Part shown: one piece after another, positions 20,739 to 28,857 of the stretch | Position numbering within the stretch: the stretch's first letter is position 1 | Layout of the letters: every line of letters starts with the position of its first letter | Assembly (NCBI GenBank): GCA_019635415.1 | Contig: JAHBZN010000002.1 | Location: 868,001 to 932,000 of the forward strand | Reading direction: 5' to 3' | Source: Ramlibacter sp. | GTDB taxonomy: Bacteria; Pseudomonadota; Gammaproteobacteria; Burkholderiales; Burkholderiaceae_C | Length of the DNA stretch: 64,000 nt | Notes under the pieces: generated by a model | Seen by the model: only the letters and a program-made list of their open reading frames with translations | Databases searched by the model: none | Told to the model about the DNA's origin: nothing | Translations under genes and position numbers: made by a program

Positions 20739-20766
20739 ATTATACCGCCAAGGCGGGAAATCAAGA
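20739..20766 (-). promoter_or_regulatory. Putative rpoD promoter overlapping the dnaG stop codon
   Basis: On the - strand, TCTTGA (20766-20761) and a perfect TATAAT (20744-20739) are 16 bases apart. The -35 element includes the TGA stop of dnaG. It would give rpoD its own transcript with a ~225-nt leader (20508-20732), in addition to read-through from dnaG. The leader itself shows no obvious gene. Confidence 0.5.
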
Positions 20767-22611
20767 CGGTGGAGGCTCTTTTTCGGCGTTCAACAGGTCT
20801 CGCAGGCGGGCGTAGGCCTCGGGGTCCGAGGGGGCGGCGGCGGCCAGCCGGCTCATTTCCTCGTCACGCCGGCGTTTGCGCTCGGTGTCCAGGATGCCCT
20901 TGAGCTCGGCCATGTCGCTCTCGATTTCCGGGGGGACCTTGGCCACTTCGGCCACGGCAAAGGCTTCATGCTCGTGGCCGCGAAGCGCCTCGCGCAGGGC
21001 CGCCCAGGGCTGGGGGCCGTGGTCGTGGCTCTGGCTTTCGATCCAGGCAAACAGGGGCCCGTAGGGCGCCGGCAATTCGCTCAGAAGGTGGTGGTCGTCG
21101 TTGCTCAGGTGGTCCCAGGCCTGCGGATCGGTCAGCACGATCTGCAGCGCGCGGCCCGCCCGGCTCGCGGGCAGGGTCCGGCCCAGGCGCGGCCGGGGGG
21201 CGGCGCTTTGATAGGGCCTGGGCCGCTGGGCCTCGCCCGGGCGGCGCGGGGGGCTTTCGGAGTCGTGGCGGGCGGTGCCGGCGCGGGGCGTGCGCGACGG
21301 TGCGCCCTGGCCCCAGAGTTCGGTCAGTTCGTGGGCCCCCAGTTGCACCAGATCGGCCAGGTCGCCCAGCAGCTGACGCTTGAGCGCCCCATCAGGCATG
21401 GCACTCCACAGCGGCTTGGCATTGGCGGCCAGGTGGGCCCGGCCCTCGGCGCTGTCGAGGTCGCAGCCCTCGCGGGCCACCTCGACCAGGAAGCGGCTGA
21501 GCGGCGTGGCCTCGCTCACATAGCGGGCGAACGCGTCGGCGCCAAACTCGCGGATGTAGCTGTCAGGGTCGTGCTCGGGCGGCAGAAACAGGAACTTGAC
21601 CGAGCGCACGTCGGTGGCATAGGGCAGGGCGCCGTCCAGCGCCTTGCGGGCAGCGCGTCGGCCGGCGGCGTCGCCGTCAAAGCTGAAGACCACGCTGTCG
21701 GTGAAGCGAAACAGTTTCTGCACGTGGTCGGTGGTGCAGGCCGTGCCCAGCGTGGCCACGGCGTTGGGGAAACCGAGCTGCGCCAGTGCCACCACGTCCA
21801 TGTAGCCCTCGGTCACCAGCACGTAGCCGGCTTCGCGCAGGGCGTGCCGGGCCTCAAACAGTCCGTACAGCTCGCGGCCCTTGCTGAAGACCGGGGTTTC
21901 CGGGGAATTGAGGTACTTGGGGGTGCCGTCGCCGAGCACGCGGCCGCCAAAGCCGATGCATTCGCCCTTGACGTTGCGGATGGGAAACATCACGCGGTCA
22001 CGAAAGCGGTCGTAGCGTTTTTCGTCGGCGCCCTGGTCATCGGCGTTCACGATCACCAGGCCGCTTTCGGCCAGCAGGGGATCGTCGTAGCTCGGGAACA
22101 CGCTGGCCAGGCTGCGCCAGCCTTCGGGCGCATAGCCCAGCCCGAACTGCCTGGCGATCTCGCCGCTCAATCCGCGGCCCTTGAGGTAGTCGATGGCCCG
22201 GGGTGATGCCCGCAGCTGCTTGCGGTAGGCCTCGCCGGCTTTCTCGAGCACGTCGGTCAGCGTGGCCTGCTTCTCGCGCTGGCGTGCCGCGCGCTCGCGG
22301 TCCTGGGGGCTGAGGTCTTCCTCGGGAACCTGCATGCCGTACTGCTGGGCCAGGTCCTTCACCGCCTCGACGAAATTCATGCCGGCATGTTCCATCAGGA
22401 AGCTGATGGCGTTGCCGTTCTTGCCGCAGCCAAAGCAGTGGTAGAACTGCTTGGACGGGCTCACGCTGAAGCTCGGGGATTTCTCGCCGTGGAAGGGGCA
22501 CAGCCCCATGAAATTGGCGCCGCCCTTCTTGAGCTGCACATAACGGCCGACGATCTCCACCACGTCGGCACGCGCGAGCAACTCCTGGATGAAAGACTGG
22601 GGGATGGCCAT
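20761..22611 (-). CDS. dnaG: DNA primase DnaG
   Basis: A 616-residue primase. The N-terminal CHC2 zinc ribbon is seen with Cys38, His41, Cys59 and Cys62 (CPFHGEK and HCFGCGKNG). The TOPRIM core has the VTEGYMDVVAL glutamate motif and the SFDGDAAGRRAARKA acidic motif. A Pro/Arg-rich linker of ~50 residues joins it to the C-terminal helicase-binding domain. It makes RNA primers for chromosome replication together with DnaB. It lies upstream of rpoD, the common order, and starts opposite a divergent acyl-CoA synthetase. Confidence 0.97.
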   Translation of the reverse strand: MAIPQSFIQELLARADVVEIVGRYVQLKKGGANFMGLCPFHGEKSPSFSVSPSKQFYHCFGCGKNGNAISFLMEHAGMNFVEAVKDLAQQYGMQVPEEDLSPQDRERAARQREKQATLTDVLEKAGEAYRKQLRASPRAIDYLKGRGLSGEIARQFGLGYAPEGWRSLASVFPSYDDPLLAESGLVIVNADDQGADEKRYDRFRDRVMFPIRNVKGECIGFGGRVLGDGTPKYLNSPETPVFSKGRELYGLFEARHALREAGYVLVTEGYMDVVALAQLGFPNAVATLGTACTTDHVQKLFRFTDSVVFSFDGDAAGRRAARKALDGALPYATDVRSVKFLFLPPEHDPDSYIREFGADAFARYVSEATPLSRFLVEVAREGCDLDSAEGRAHLAANAKPLWSAMPDGALKRQLLGDLADLVQLGAHELTELWGQGAPSRTPRAGTARHDSESPPRRPGEAQRPRPYQSAAPRPRLGRTLPASRAGRALQIVLTDPQAWDHLSNDDHHLLSELPAPYGPLFAWIESQSHDHGPQPWAALREALRGHEHEAFAVAEVAKVPPEIESDMAELKGILDTERKRRRDEEMSRLAAAAPSDPEAYARLRDLLNAEKEPPPS

Positions 22612-22712
22612 GGGTGGGGAAAACTACGTTCCGTATTCTTACCTAACGCAGCGCGGCCCCATCGCCGTTACGCTAGAGGCACACCGGCTCACCGGGAACC
22701 ACGGAGACACGC

Positions 22713-24359
22713 ATGACGAGCATTTTCGACCAGGACCTGCCGCGCAACGAGGCCAACTTCGCCCCCTTCTCGCCCCTGGCGTTCATCGAACGCACCGCCG
22801 AAATTTACCCGCGACGGCTCGCCGTCGTGCACGGCGCGCTGCGGCGTGACTGGGGCGAGCTGTATGCGCGTTGCCGGCAACTGGCCAGCGCGCTGCAGCG
22901 CGCGGGTGTGGGGCGCGGCGACACGGTGGCCGTGATGCTGCCCAACACGCCGCCGATGGTCGAGGCCCATTTCGGCGTGCCGATGGCCGGCGCCGTGCTC
23001 AATGCCATGAACACCCGGCTTGATGCCGAGACCGTGGCCTTCATGCTCGACCACGGCGAGGCCCGCGTGGTGATCGTCGATCCCGAGTTCGCGCCGGTGA
23101 TGCAGAAGGCGCTGGCCCTGCGCCAGGGCACGAAGCCGCTGCTGGTGATCGATGTCGAGGACCCGGTCTACACCGGGCCGGTGACCCGCCTGGGCAGCCA
23201 GACCTACGACGCCTTCGTGGCCGGCGGCGACGCGGACTTTGCCTGGCAGCTGCCCGCCGACGAGTGGGATGCGATCGCGCTGAACTACACCAGCGGCACC
23301 ACGGGCAACCCCAAGGGGGTGGTCTACCACCACCGCGGCGCGGCCACCAATGCGATCAGCAACATCCTGGAGTGGGACCTGCCCAAGCACGCGGTCTACC
23401 TGTGGACGCTGCCCATGTTCCACTGCAATGGCTGGTGCTTCCCCTGGACGGTGGCGGCGCGCGCTGGCGTCAACGTGTGCCTGCGCCGGGTCGAGGCGGT
23501 CGCCATCATCGACGCCATCAAGACCCATGGCGTGACGCACTACTGCGGCGCGCCCATCGTGCACGGCATGCTGGTGAATGCCCCCGAGGCCCTGAAGGCC
23601 GGACTGCCGCGTGGCGTCAAGGCCATGGTGGCGGGAGCGGCGCCACCGGCGTCGATGATCGAGGGCATGGAGCGCCTGGGCTTCGACCTGACCCATGTCT
23701 ATGGCCTGACCGAGGTCTATGGCCCGGCCACGGTGTGCCCGCAGCACGAAGCGTGGAATGCGCTGGACATCGGTGAGCGCGCCCGCCTGAACGCCCGCCA
23801 GGGGGTGCGCTACCACCTGCAGCGCGATGCCCGCGTGGTCGACCCCGAGACCTTGCTGCCGGTGCCGTGGGACGGGGAGACCATGGGCGAAATCATGTTC
23901 CGCGGCAACATCACCATGAAGGGGTACCTCAAGAACCCCCAGGCCACGCAGGAAGCCTTTGCCGGCGGCTGGTTCCACACCGGGGACCTCGCGGTCCAGT
24001 ACCCCGACGGCTACATCAAGATCAAGGACCGCAGCAAGGACATCATCATCTCGGGCGGCGAGAACATTTCGTCCATCGAGGTCGAGGATGTGCTCTACCG
24101 GCACCCCGATGTGCTGGCCGCGGCCGTGGTGGCCAAGCCCGATGAGAAGTGGGGCGAGACGCCGTGCGCGTTCGTCGAACTCAAGGCCGGTGCGGACCTG
24201 TCGGCGGCCGACCTGGTCGCCCACTGCCGCAAGCACCTGCCGGGCTTCAAGGTGCCCAAGGCGGTGGTGTTTGGCGAGCTGCCCAAGACCAGCACCGGCA
24301 AGATCCAGAAGTTCGAGCTGCGCAAGCAGGCCGGGTCGGCCGCGGCCATCGACGTGTGA
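22713..24359 (+). CDS. Acyl-CoA synthetase (AMP-forming, medium-chain/DmdB-like)
   Basis: A 548-residue member of the ANL adenylating superfamily. Motifs in order are the P-loop NYTSGTTGNPKGV, YGLTEVYGPA, HTGDLAVQYPDGYIKIKDR, IISGGENISS and the C-terminal catalytic Lys in KTSTGKIQKFELR. It activates a carboxylic acid to an acyl-AMP and then to an acyl-CoA. The sequence style (AFVELKAG, KVPKAVVFGELPKT) is that of the broad medium-chain or methylmercaptopropionate ligases; the exact substrate is open. Divergent from dnaG across ~100 bp. Confidence 0.88.
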   Translation: MTSIFDQDLPRNEANFAPFSPLAFIERTAEIYPRRLAVVHGALRRDWGELYARCRQLASALQRAGVGRGDTVAVMLPNTPPMVEAHFGVPMAGAVLNAMNTRLDAETVAFMLDHGEARVVIVDPEFAPVMQKALALRQGTKPLLVIDVEDPVYTGPVTRLGSQTYDAFVAGGDADFAWQLPADEWDAIALNYTSGTTGNPKGVVYHHRGAATNAISNILEWDLPKHAVYLWTLPMFHCNGWCFPWTVAARAGVNVCLRRVEAVAIIDAIKTHGVTHYCGAPIVHGMLVNAPEALKAGLPRGVKAMVAGAAPPASMIEGMERLGFDLTHVYGLTEVYGPATVCPQHEAWNALDIGERARLNARQGVRYHLQRDARVVDPETLLPVPWDGETMGEIMFRGNITMKGYLKNPQATQEAFAGGWFHTGDLAVQYPDGYIKIKDRSKDIIISGGENISSIEVEDVLYRHPDVLAAAVVAKPDEKWGETPCAFVELKAGADLSAADLVAHCRKHLPGFKVPKAVVFGELPKTSTGKIQKFELRKQAGSAAAIDV

Positions 24360-24366
24360 GGCCACG

Positions 24367-24425
24367 ATTGCTATCATAAAAATAGCAATACGTGGCCGCC
24401 AGTCAAGGGCTACAGCCCGTTTTGG
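24367..24425 (+). repeat. Dispersed ATAGC-N20-GGGCTACAG repeat, copy 3 (intergenic, best-preserved)
   Basis: TTGCTATCATAAAAATAGCA forms a small 5' hairpin (TTGCTAT/ATAGCAA). It is followed by 20 bases after ATAGC and then GGGCTACAGCCC, which is itself a near-palindrome. This copy lies between the convergent acyl-CoA synthetase and gamma-glutamyltransferase genes, where it might act as a transcript end. It serves as the reference copy for the family in this window. Confidence 0.82.
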
Positions 24426-24428
24426 TCT

Positions 24429-26234
24429 TCAATCTCCCATCACGATGCCTTCGCGGCGCGGGTCGGCGCCGCCCAGCCACAGCGGCATGCCGTGGGCCTG
24501 GCCGCGCGTGATCGCCTGCAGGCCGCTGGTCATGTTGCGCTCGCTCACGTCGGCGCCGCGCTGACGCAGGGCTTCGACCGTGGCAGCGGGGAAGCGGCCC
24601 TCCTCGAGAATGCTCGGGCCGTTGAGCGAGGCGAAGTTCGGCAGGTTGATCGCCTGCTGCGGCGTCATGCCCCAGTTCAGCACGCCGTACAGCGTCTTGG
24701 CCGTGAAGTGGATGATCAGCGCGCCGCCGGGGCTGCCGCCGCTCATCACGAGCTGGCCGGTGGCCTTGTCGAACACCAGCGTGGGCGCCATGGACGAGCG
24801 CGGGCGCTTGCCGGCCTGCACGCGGTTGGCGATGGGTTTGCCCTGCGCGTCCGCGGGGGCGAAGCTGAAGTCGGTGAGCTCGTTGTTCAACAGGAAGCCC
24901 TTGACCATCTGGCGCGCGCCGAACACGTCCTCGATCGTCGTGGTCATGGCGATGGCATTGCCATAGGGGTCGACGATGCTGATGTGGCTGGTACCGTGCT
25001 CGATCTGGCCGGCCATGGGGGCGTAGCTGGTCTTGACCGCGCCCGGGTTGCCGGGCTGGGCGGTCCTCATGCTGGTTTCCTCGATCAGCGCGGCGCGGCT
25101 GGCCAGGTAGCTGTCGTCCAGCAGGCTCATCCAGGTGCCGCCGGGCGGCTGCACGAAGTCGGGGTCGCCCACATACAGGCCACGGTCGGCAAAGGCCAGC
25201 CGCGAAGCCTCGGTGTACAGATGCAGCCAGTTGGCGCCGGGCAGGCCGTCTTCCAGCGGCAGATAGGCTGCATTGGTGTGGCTCAGGATGCCCAGGATCT
25301 GGCCCACGGCCAGCGCGCCGGAGCTTGGCGGCGGGAAGCCGCAGATGCGGTAGTCATGCGTGCCGCCCGGGGCCTGGGCGCTGTAGTCGTGACAGATGGG
25401 CGCGCGCTTTCGGGCCTGGTAGCCCGACAGGTCGGCCAGGCTCAGCTGGCCCGGGTTGGTGGCATGGCCGCGCACCTTGTCGACGATGGCCTGGGCCACC
25501 GTGCCCTCCAGCAGGCCGCGGGAGCCCTCGGCGGCGATCTTGTGCAGCACGGCCGCGAACTCGGGGTTCTTCAGCGTGTGGCCCACGGGCCAGGGCTCGC
25601 CCTTGGCGTCGTAGAAGTAGGCGGCGGCCTGCGGGTCGTTCTTGAGGTACTTGTCCCCCTTGACCAGCGTGTTGAGCCGGGCGCTGACCTTGAAGCCGCC
25701 CTCGGCCAGGGCAATCGCGGGCTTGAACAGCGTGGCCCAGGGCAGTTTGCCGTATTGCTTGTGGGCCAGCTCGAGCATCCGCACCGTGCCCGGCGTGCCG
25801 ACGGAGCGCCCGCCAATCACGCCTTCGTAGAACGCCATGGGCTTGCCGTCGGCCTTCAGGAACAGCTTTTCGTTGGCGGCGGCCGGGGCGGTTTCGCGGC
25901 CATCAAAGGCTTCGACGTCCTTGCCGTTGTAGTGCAGCAGGAAAGCGCCGCCACCGATGCCGCTGGACTGGGGCTCCACGAGCCCCAGCACCATCTGCAC
26001 CGCGATCGCCGCGTCGATGGCCGAGCCACCGGCCTTCAGGATCTGGTAGCCCGCATCCGTGGCCAGCGGGTTGGCCGCCGCAACCGCAAACTTCGTGGTG
26101 GCCCAGCCCGGCTTTTCGGTGTAGCCCGACGAGCCCTCGGGCTGCAGCGGAACGGTGTAGCTGAAGTGGTCCGGGGCACTGGCGCAGGCGCCCAGCAAGG
26201 CGGCCACGGCAAGCGCGGCAAGGGTGTGTTTCAT
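24429..26234 (-). CDS. ggt: Gamma-glutamyltransferase (periplasmic, lipoprotein signal)
   Basis: A 601-residue gamma-glutamyltranspeptidase precursor. The N-terminus has a lipobox-like LLGACAS. The large subunit includes the donor-binding FDGRETAP arginine. The autoprocessing site and nucleophile Thr is in HGTSHISIVDPYGNA, and the small subunit carries MSGGSPGG, the conserved SGG glycine loop. The enzyme cleaves gamma-glutamyl bonds such as those of glutathione and transfers the glutamyl group, allowing reuse of periplasmic glutathione. It is divergent from a LysR-type regulator that may control it. Confidence 0.93.
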   Translation of the reverse strand: MKHTLAALAVAALLGACASAPDHFSYTVPLQPEGSSGYTEKPGWATTKFAVAAANPLATDAGYQILKAGGSAIDAAIAVQMVLGLVEPQSSGIGGGAFLLHYNGKDVEAFDGRETAPAAANEKLFLKADGKPMAFYEGVIGGRSVGTPGTVRMLELAHKQYGKLPWATLFKPAIALAEGGFKVSARLNTLVKGDKYLKNDPQAAAYFYDAKGEPWPVGHTLKNPEFAAVLHKIAAEGSRGLLEGTVAQAIVDKVRGHATNPGQLSLADLSGYQARKRAPICHDYSAQAPGGTHDYRICGFPPPSSGALAVGQILGILSHTNAAYLPLEDGLPGANWLHLYTEASRLAFADRGLYVGDPDFVQPPGGTWMSLLDDSYLASRAALIEETSMRTAQPGNPGAVKTSYAPMAGQIEHGTSHISIVDPYGNAIAMTTTIEDVFGARQMVKGFLLNNELTDFSFAPADAQGKPIANRVQAGKRPRSSMAPTLVFDKATGQLVMSGGSPGGALIIHFTAKTLYGVLNWGMTPQQAINLPNFASLNGPSILEEGRFPAATVEALRQRGADVSERNMTSGLQAITRGQAHGMPLWLGGADPRREGIVMGD

Positions 26235-26344
26235 GGAGGCTCCTGGTTGTTGTGTGGGGCCCGGGCTCGTGCCGCTGGGGCCTGAGACGACTATACGGGC
26301 CGCCCCCTTGCATCACAATCGCCGTTGCAAGAATTGACTCTTTC

Positions 26345-27301
26345 ATGGAATTTGACAATCTGGACGACTTGCGCGTGCTGCTGGCCACGGCCGAAACCGG
26401 TGGCCTGACGGCGGCGGGCAAACGCTGCGGACTCAGCACCGCCGCCGTGAGCGCCGCGCTCAAGCGGCTCGAGTCCTCGCTCGGGGTACGCCTGTTCGAG
26501 CGCACCACGCGTTCGGTGCGGGCCACGGCCGAGGGCGAGGTGATGATCGATCACGCGCGCCGGGCGCTCGATCTGCTGTCACAGGGCCAGGCCCAGGTGA
26601 GGTCGGGTGCGCGCGGCCTGGCCGGGAGCATCCGCATCAGCGTCGCGGCCACACTGGCACGCGAGATCATGGCCAACTGGCTGGCCGGCTTTGCAGCGGC
26701 CCATCCAGGCATCGAGATCGATCTGCAGGTCAGTGACGACCATGTGGACCTGGTGCGCGAGGGGATCGACCTCGCCTTGCGCCACGGACCGCTGAGTGAC
26801 TCCAGCCACACGGCGCGGCTGCTCGCGCCGGCCCGCCGCATGGCCTGTGCGAGCCCGGGCTATCTGGCGGCGTGCGGCCGGCCTGCGGAGCCGGCGGAAC
26901 TCGTGAACCATGACTGTCTGGTCTATCACATCCGCGGTCGGCGGCACGACACCTGGTTCTTCGGGGCCCCCGGGTCGCCAGACGAGGCCTTGCAGCCCGT
27001 GCGGGTGCGCGGCCGGCTGAACTGCAACGATGCCTCGATCGCCCACCAATGGGCGCTGCAGGGCCGTGGCGTGATCTACCAGTCCGAACTGGCGTTGGCC
27101 GAGGCGCTGCGCAGCGGTGCCTTGCAGCAGCTGTTTCCGCAGCATGCCGGCGAGCCTGCGCCGTTGTATGCGGTCATGCCCAGCGGCCGGTTTGTACCGG
27201 CCCGTGTGGCGGCGGTGGTGGATCAGCTCAGCGCGCTGTTTCGCGGCGAGCTGGCGGCCTTGCACCCCGGGGCTACCACGGTGCCCGCCGCCAATAGGTG
27301 A
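26345..27301 (+). CDS. LysR-type transcriptional regulator
   Basis: A 318-residue LysR protein. The ATG at 26345 (MEFDNLDDLRVLLATAETGG) matches the family start; the upstream frame to 26252 would begin within the ggt promoter region. Helix-turn-helix STAAVSAALKRLESSLG is followed by the TTRSVRATAEGE wing and a CrgA-like effector domain with VDLVREGIDLALRHG. Divergent transcription from ggt with ~110 bp between starts makes ggt a candidate target. The 3' end overlaps the convergent secreted-protein gene by 29 bases. Confidence 0.88.
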   Translation: MEFDNLDDLRVLLATAETGGLTAAGKRCGLSTAAVSAALKRLESSLGVRLFERTTRSVRATAEGEVMIDHARRALDLLSQGQAQVRSGARGLAGSIRISVAATLAREIMANWLAGFAAAHPGIEIDLQVSDDHVDLVREGIDLALRHGPLSDSSHTARLLAPARRMACASPGYLAACGRPAEPAELVNHDCLVYHIRGRRHDTWFFGAPGSPDEALQPVRVRGRLNCNDASIAHQWALQGRGVIYQSELALAEALRSGALQQLFPQHAGEPAPLYAVMPSGRFVPARVAAVVDQLSALFRGELAALHPGATTVPAANR

Positions 27302-27968
27302 CGTAGCAGTCGCCATCCAGGCAGAGCATGGGGTCGCGGTTTTTGGGGTGGTTGCGCCGCTCCAGGCGCCAGGTGGTGACCTGCCCCGACTGCGACCGGG
27401 CCGTGATGCTGTCTGCCGTGGCGCTCCATTGCCCCGCGTCCCCGGTGCCGCTGCTGGTGCCGCCCCACATTCCGCCGCCGGATGCCGAGGCACTGCGTTC
27501 GGCGCCGTAGACATACGTGCCGTCGGCGCGCAACTCGAAGCAGGCGGAGCTCTGCGAGCCTCCACCCGCATTGGCCGTGAAGCTGGAGGCCTTGCACCAT
27601 TTGCCGACCAGGACCTGTGGTGATGGCGCGGTCGCCGACCCGGCGCCCTGCCGCGGTGCGGAGGACGCAGCGCCCCGCGCCAGCGTCAGCAGGCCGGGCA
27701 GCTGCCCGCCTGCCACACGCAACTGGTTGCCTCGCACCTCGAACTGATAGATGGCGAGTTCGCCCTGGTCTTCCACGACCAGGCGGTTGCCCTGGACCTC
27801 GTAGCGAATGGGCCGGCCATCCACCTGGCCGCCGCCCCGGCCGTCGAACGTGATGGAGATGGGCTGGCCTTCCAGCGTGCCATGCCAGGCACCGGTGAGT
27901 GCGGGGCCGGCCCAGGCCACCGCGCTGCCCAGCAGGAAGGCGAGAGAAAGCAGGAACCGTCGAGGCAT
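27273..27968 (-). CDS. Secreted protein of unknown function
   Basis: A 231-residue protein beginning at 27968 with a clear Sec signal (PRRFLLSLAFLLGSAVAWAG). The mature protein has two halves joined by a low-complexity Ala/Ser/Gly stretch. The first is a small beta-rich domain (LTGAWHGTLEGQPISITFDG, then VQGNRLVVEDQGELAIYQFE) of lipocalin-like flavour. The second has four Cys (GKWCKASS, SACFELRADG, LCLDGDCYV), probably forming disulfides. No catalytic motif was recognised. The start further upstream in the same frame is less likely because it would displace the signal. Confidence 0.7.
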   Translation of the reverse strand: MPRRFLLSLAFLLGSAVAWAGPALTGAWHGTLEGQPISITFDGRGGGQVDGRPIRYEVQGNRLVVEDQGELAIYQFEVRGNQLRVAGGQLPGLLTLARGAASSAPRQGAGSATAPSPQVLVGKWCKASSFTANAGGGSQSSACFELRADGTYVYGAERSASASGGGMWGGTSSGTGDAGQWSATADSITARSQSGQVTTWRLERRNHPKNRDPMLCLDGDCYVTYWRRAPW

Positions 27969-28052
27969 CGCGCAACTCCGTTCGGGATGTCGCGCGACTA
28001 TAGGCCGGGGCCGAGGTGCTGGCAATCAGCGTCGGCAGCCCCGGCCGAAGGT

Positions 28053-28811
28053 TCAGCGCGGCGCGAGCCGGATCGCGCCGTCCAGGCGGATCACCTCACC
28101 GTTGAGCATGTCGTTCTCGATGATGTGCCGTGCCAGCTTGGCGTAGTCCTCGGGAGTGCCCAGGCGGCTGGGGAAGGGGACACTGGCGGCCAGTGCGTCC
28201 TGCACCTCCTGCGGCATGCCAAACAGCATGGGCGTGCCGAAGATGCCGGGGGCGATGGTCATGTTGCGGATGCCGTTGCGCGCGAGGTCGCGCGCGATGG
28301 GTAGGGTCATGCCCACCACGCCGCCCTTGGAGGCGCTGTAGGCGGCCTGGCCGATCTGGCCGTCATAGGCGGCCACGCTGGCGGTGGAGATCATGACGCC
28401 GCGCTCGCCGGTGGCCTCGGGCTCGTTCTTGCACATGGCTTCAGCGGCCAGGCGGATCATGTTGAAGCTGCCCACCAGGTTGACCATGATGGTCTTGCTG
28501 AACAGGCCCAGGTTGTGCGCGCCGTTCTTGCCCACGGTTTTCTCGGCGGGAGCAATACCGGCGCAGTTCACCAGGCCCACCAGCTTGCCCAGGGAGAGGG
28601 CCTTGGCCACCACGGCTTGGCCATCGGCTTCCTGGCTCACGTCGCATTTGACAAAGGCGCCGCCGATGTCTCGGGCGACGGCTTCGCCTTTGTCGGCCTG
28701 CATGTCGGCGACCACCACGGTCCCGCCCTGGGCCGCCAACATGCGCGCCGTGCCCTCGCCCAGGCCCGAGGCGCCGCCCGTGACGATGAATACCTTGCCT
28801 TTGATTTCCAT
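28053..28811 (-). CDS. Short-chain dehydrogenase, 3-hydroxyacyl-CoA dehydrogenase type II (HSD10)-like
   Basis: A 252-residue classical SDR starting at 28811 ([20 protein letters not shown]). It shows the TGxxxGxG cofactor loop (TGGASGLG), VNCAGIAP, the catalytic Ser in [10 protein letters not shown], Tyr and Lys in YSASKGG, and [10 protein letters not shown]. The asparagine and spacing fit NAD-dependent HSD10-like enzymes that oxidise 3-hydroxyacyl-CoA or 2-methyl-3-hydroxybutyryl-CoA in isoleucine and fatty-acid breakdown. A LiuR-like palindrome just upstream supports such a role. Confidence 0.87.
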   Translation of the reverse strand: MEIKGKVFIVTGGASGLGEGTARMLAAQGGTVVVADMQADKGEAVARDIGGAFVKCDVSQEADGQAVVAKALSLGKLVGLVNCAGIAPAEKTVGKNGAHNLGLFSKTIMVNLVGSFNMIRLAAEAMCKNEPEATGERGVMISTASVAAYDGQIGQAAYSASKGGVVGMTLPIARDLARNGIRNMTIAPGIFGTPMLFGMPQEVQDALAASVPFPSRLGTPEDYAKLARHIIENDMLNGEVIRLDGAIRLAPR

Positions 28812-28831
28812 GAACCGCTCCTGATTTGACG

Positions 28832-28847
28832 TTGACGTAAACGTCAA
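28832..28847 (-). promoter_or_regulatory. Perfect palindrome upstream of the SDR gene, LiuR-like operator
   Basis: TTGACGTAAACGTCAA is a perfect 7+2+7 inverted repeat 20 bp upstream of the ATG. Its core resembles the ACGTAAACGT-type operators of the MerR-family regulator LiuR, which controls branched-chain amino acid and acyl-CoA degradation genes in proteobacteria. The regulator gene is not in the window, so the match is by resemblance only. Confidence 0.55.
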
Positions 28848-28857
28848 TTATGAACGA

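Noticed and set aside
20728..20760. ATAGC near the rpoD promoter as a repeat copy
   Set aside because: The 20-nt spacing leads to AGGCGG, not GGGCTA; the element is better explained as promoter sequence.
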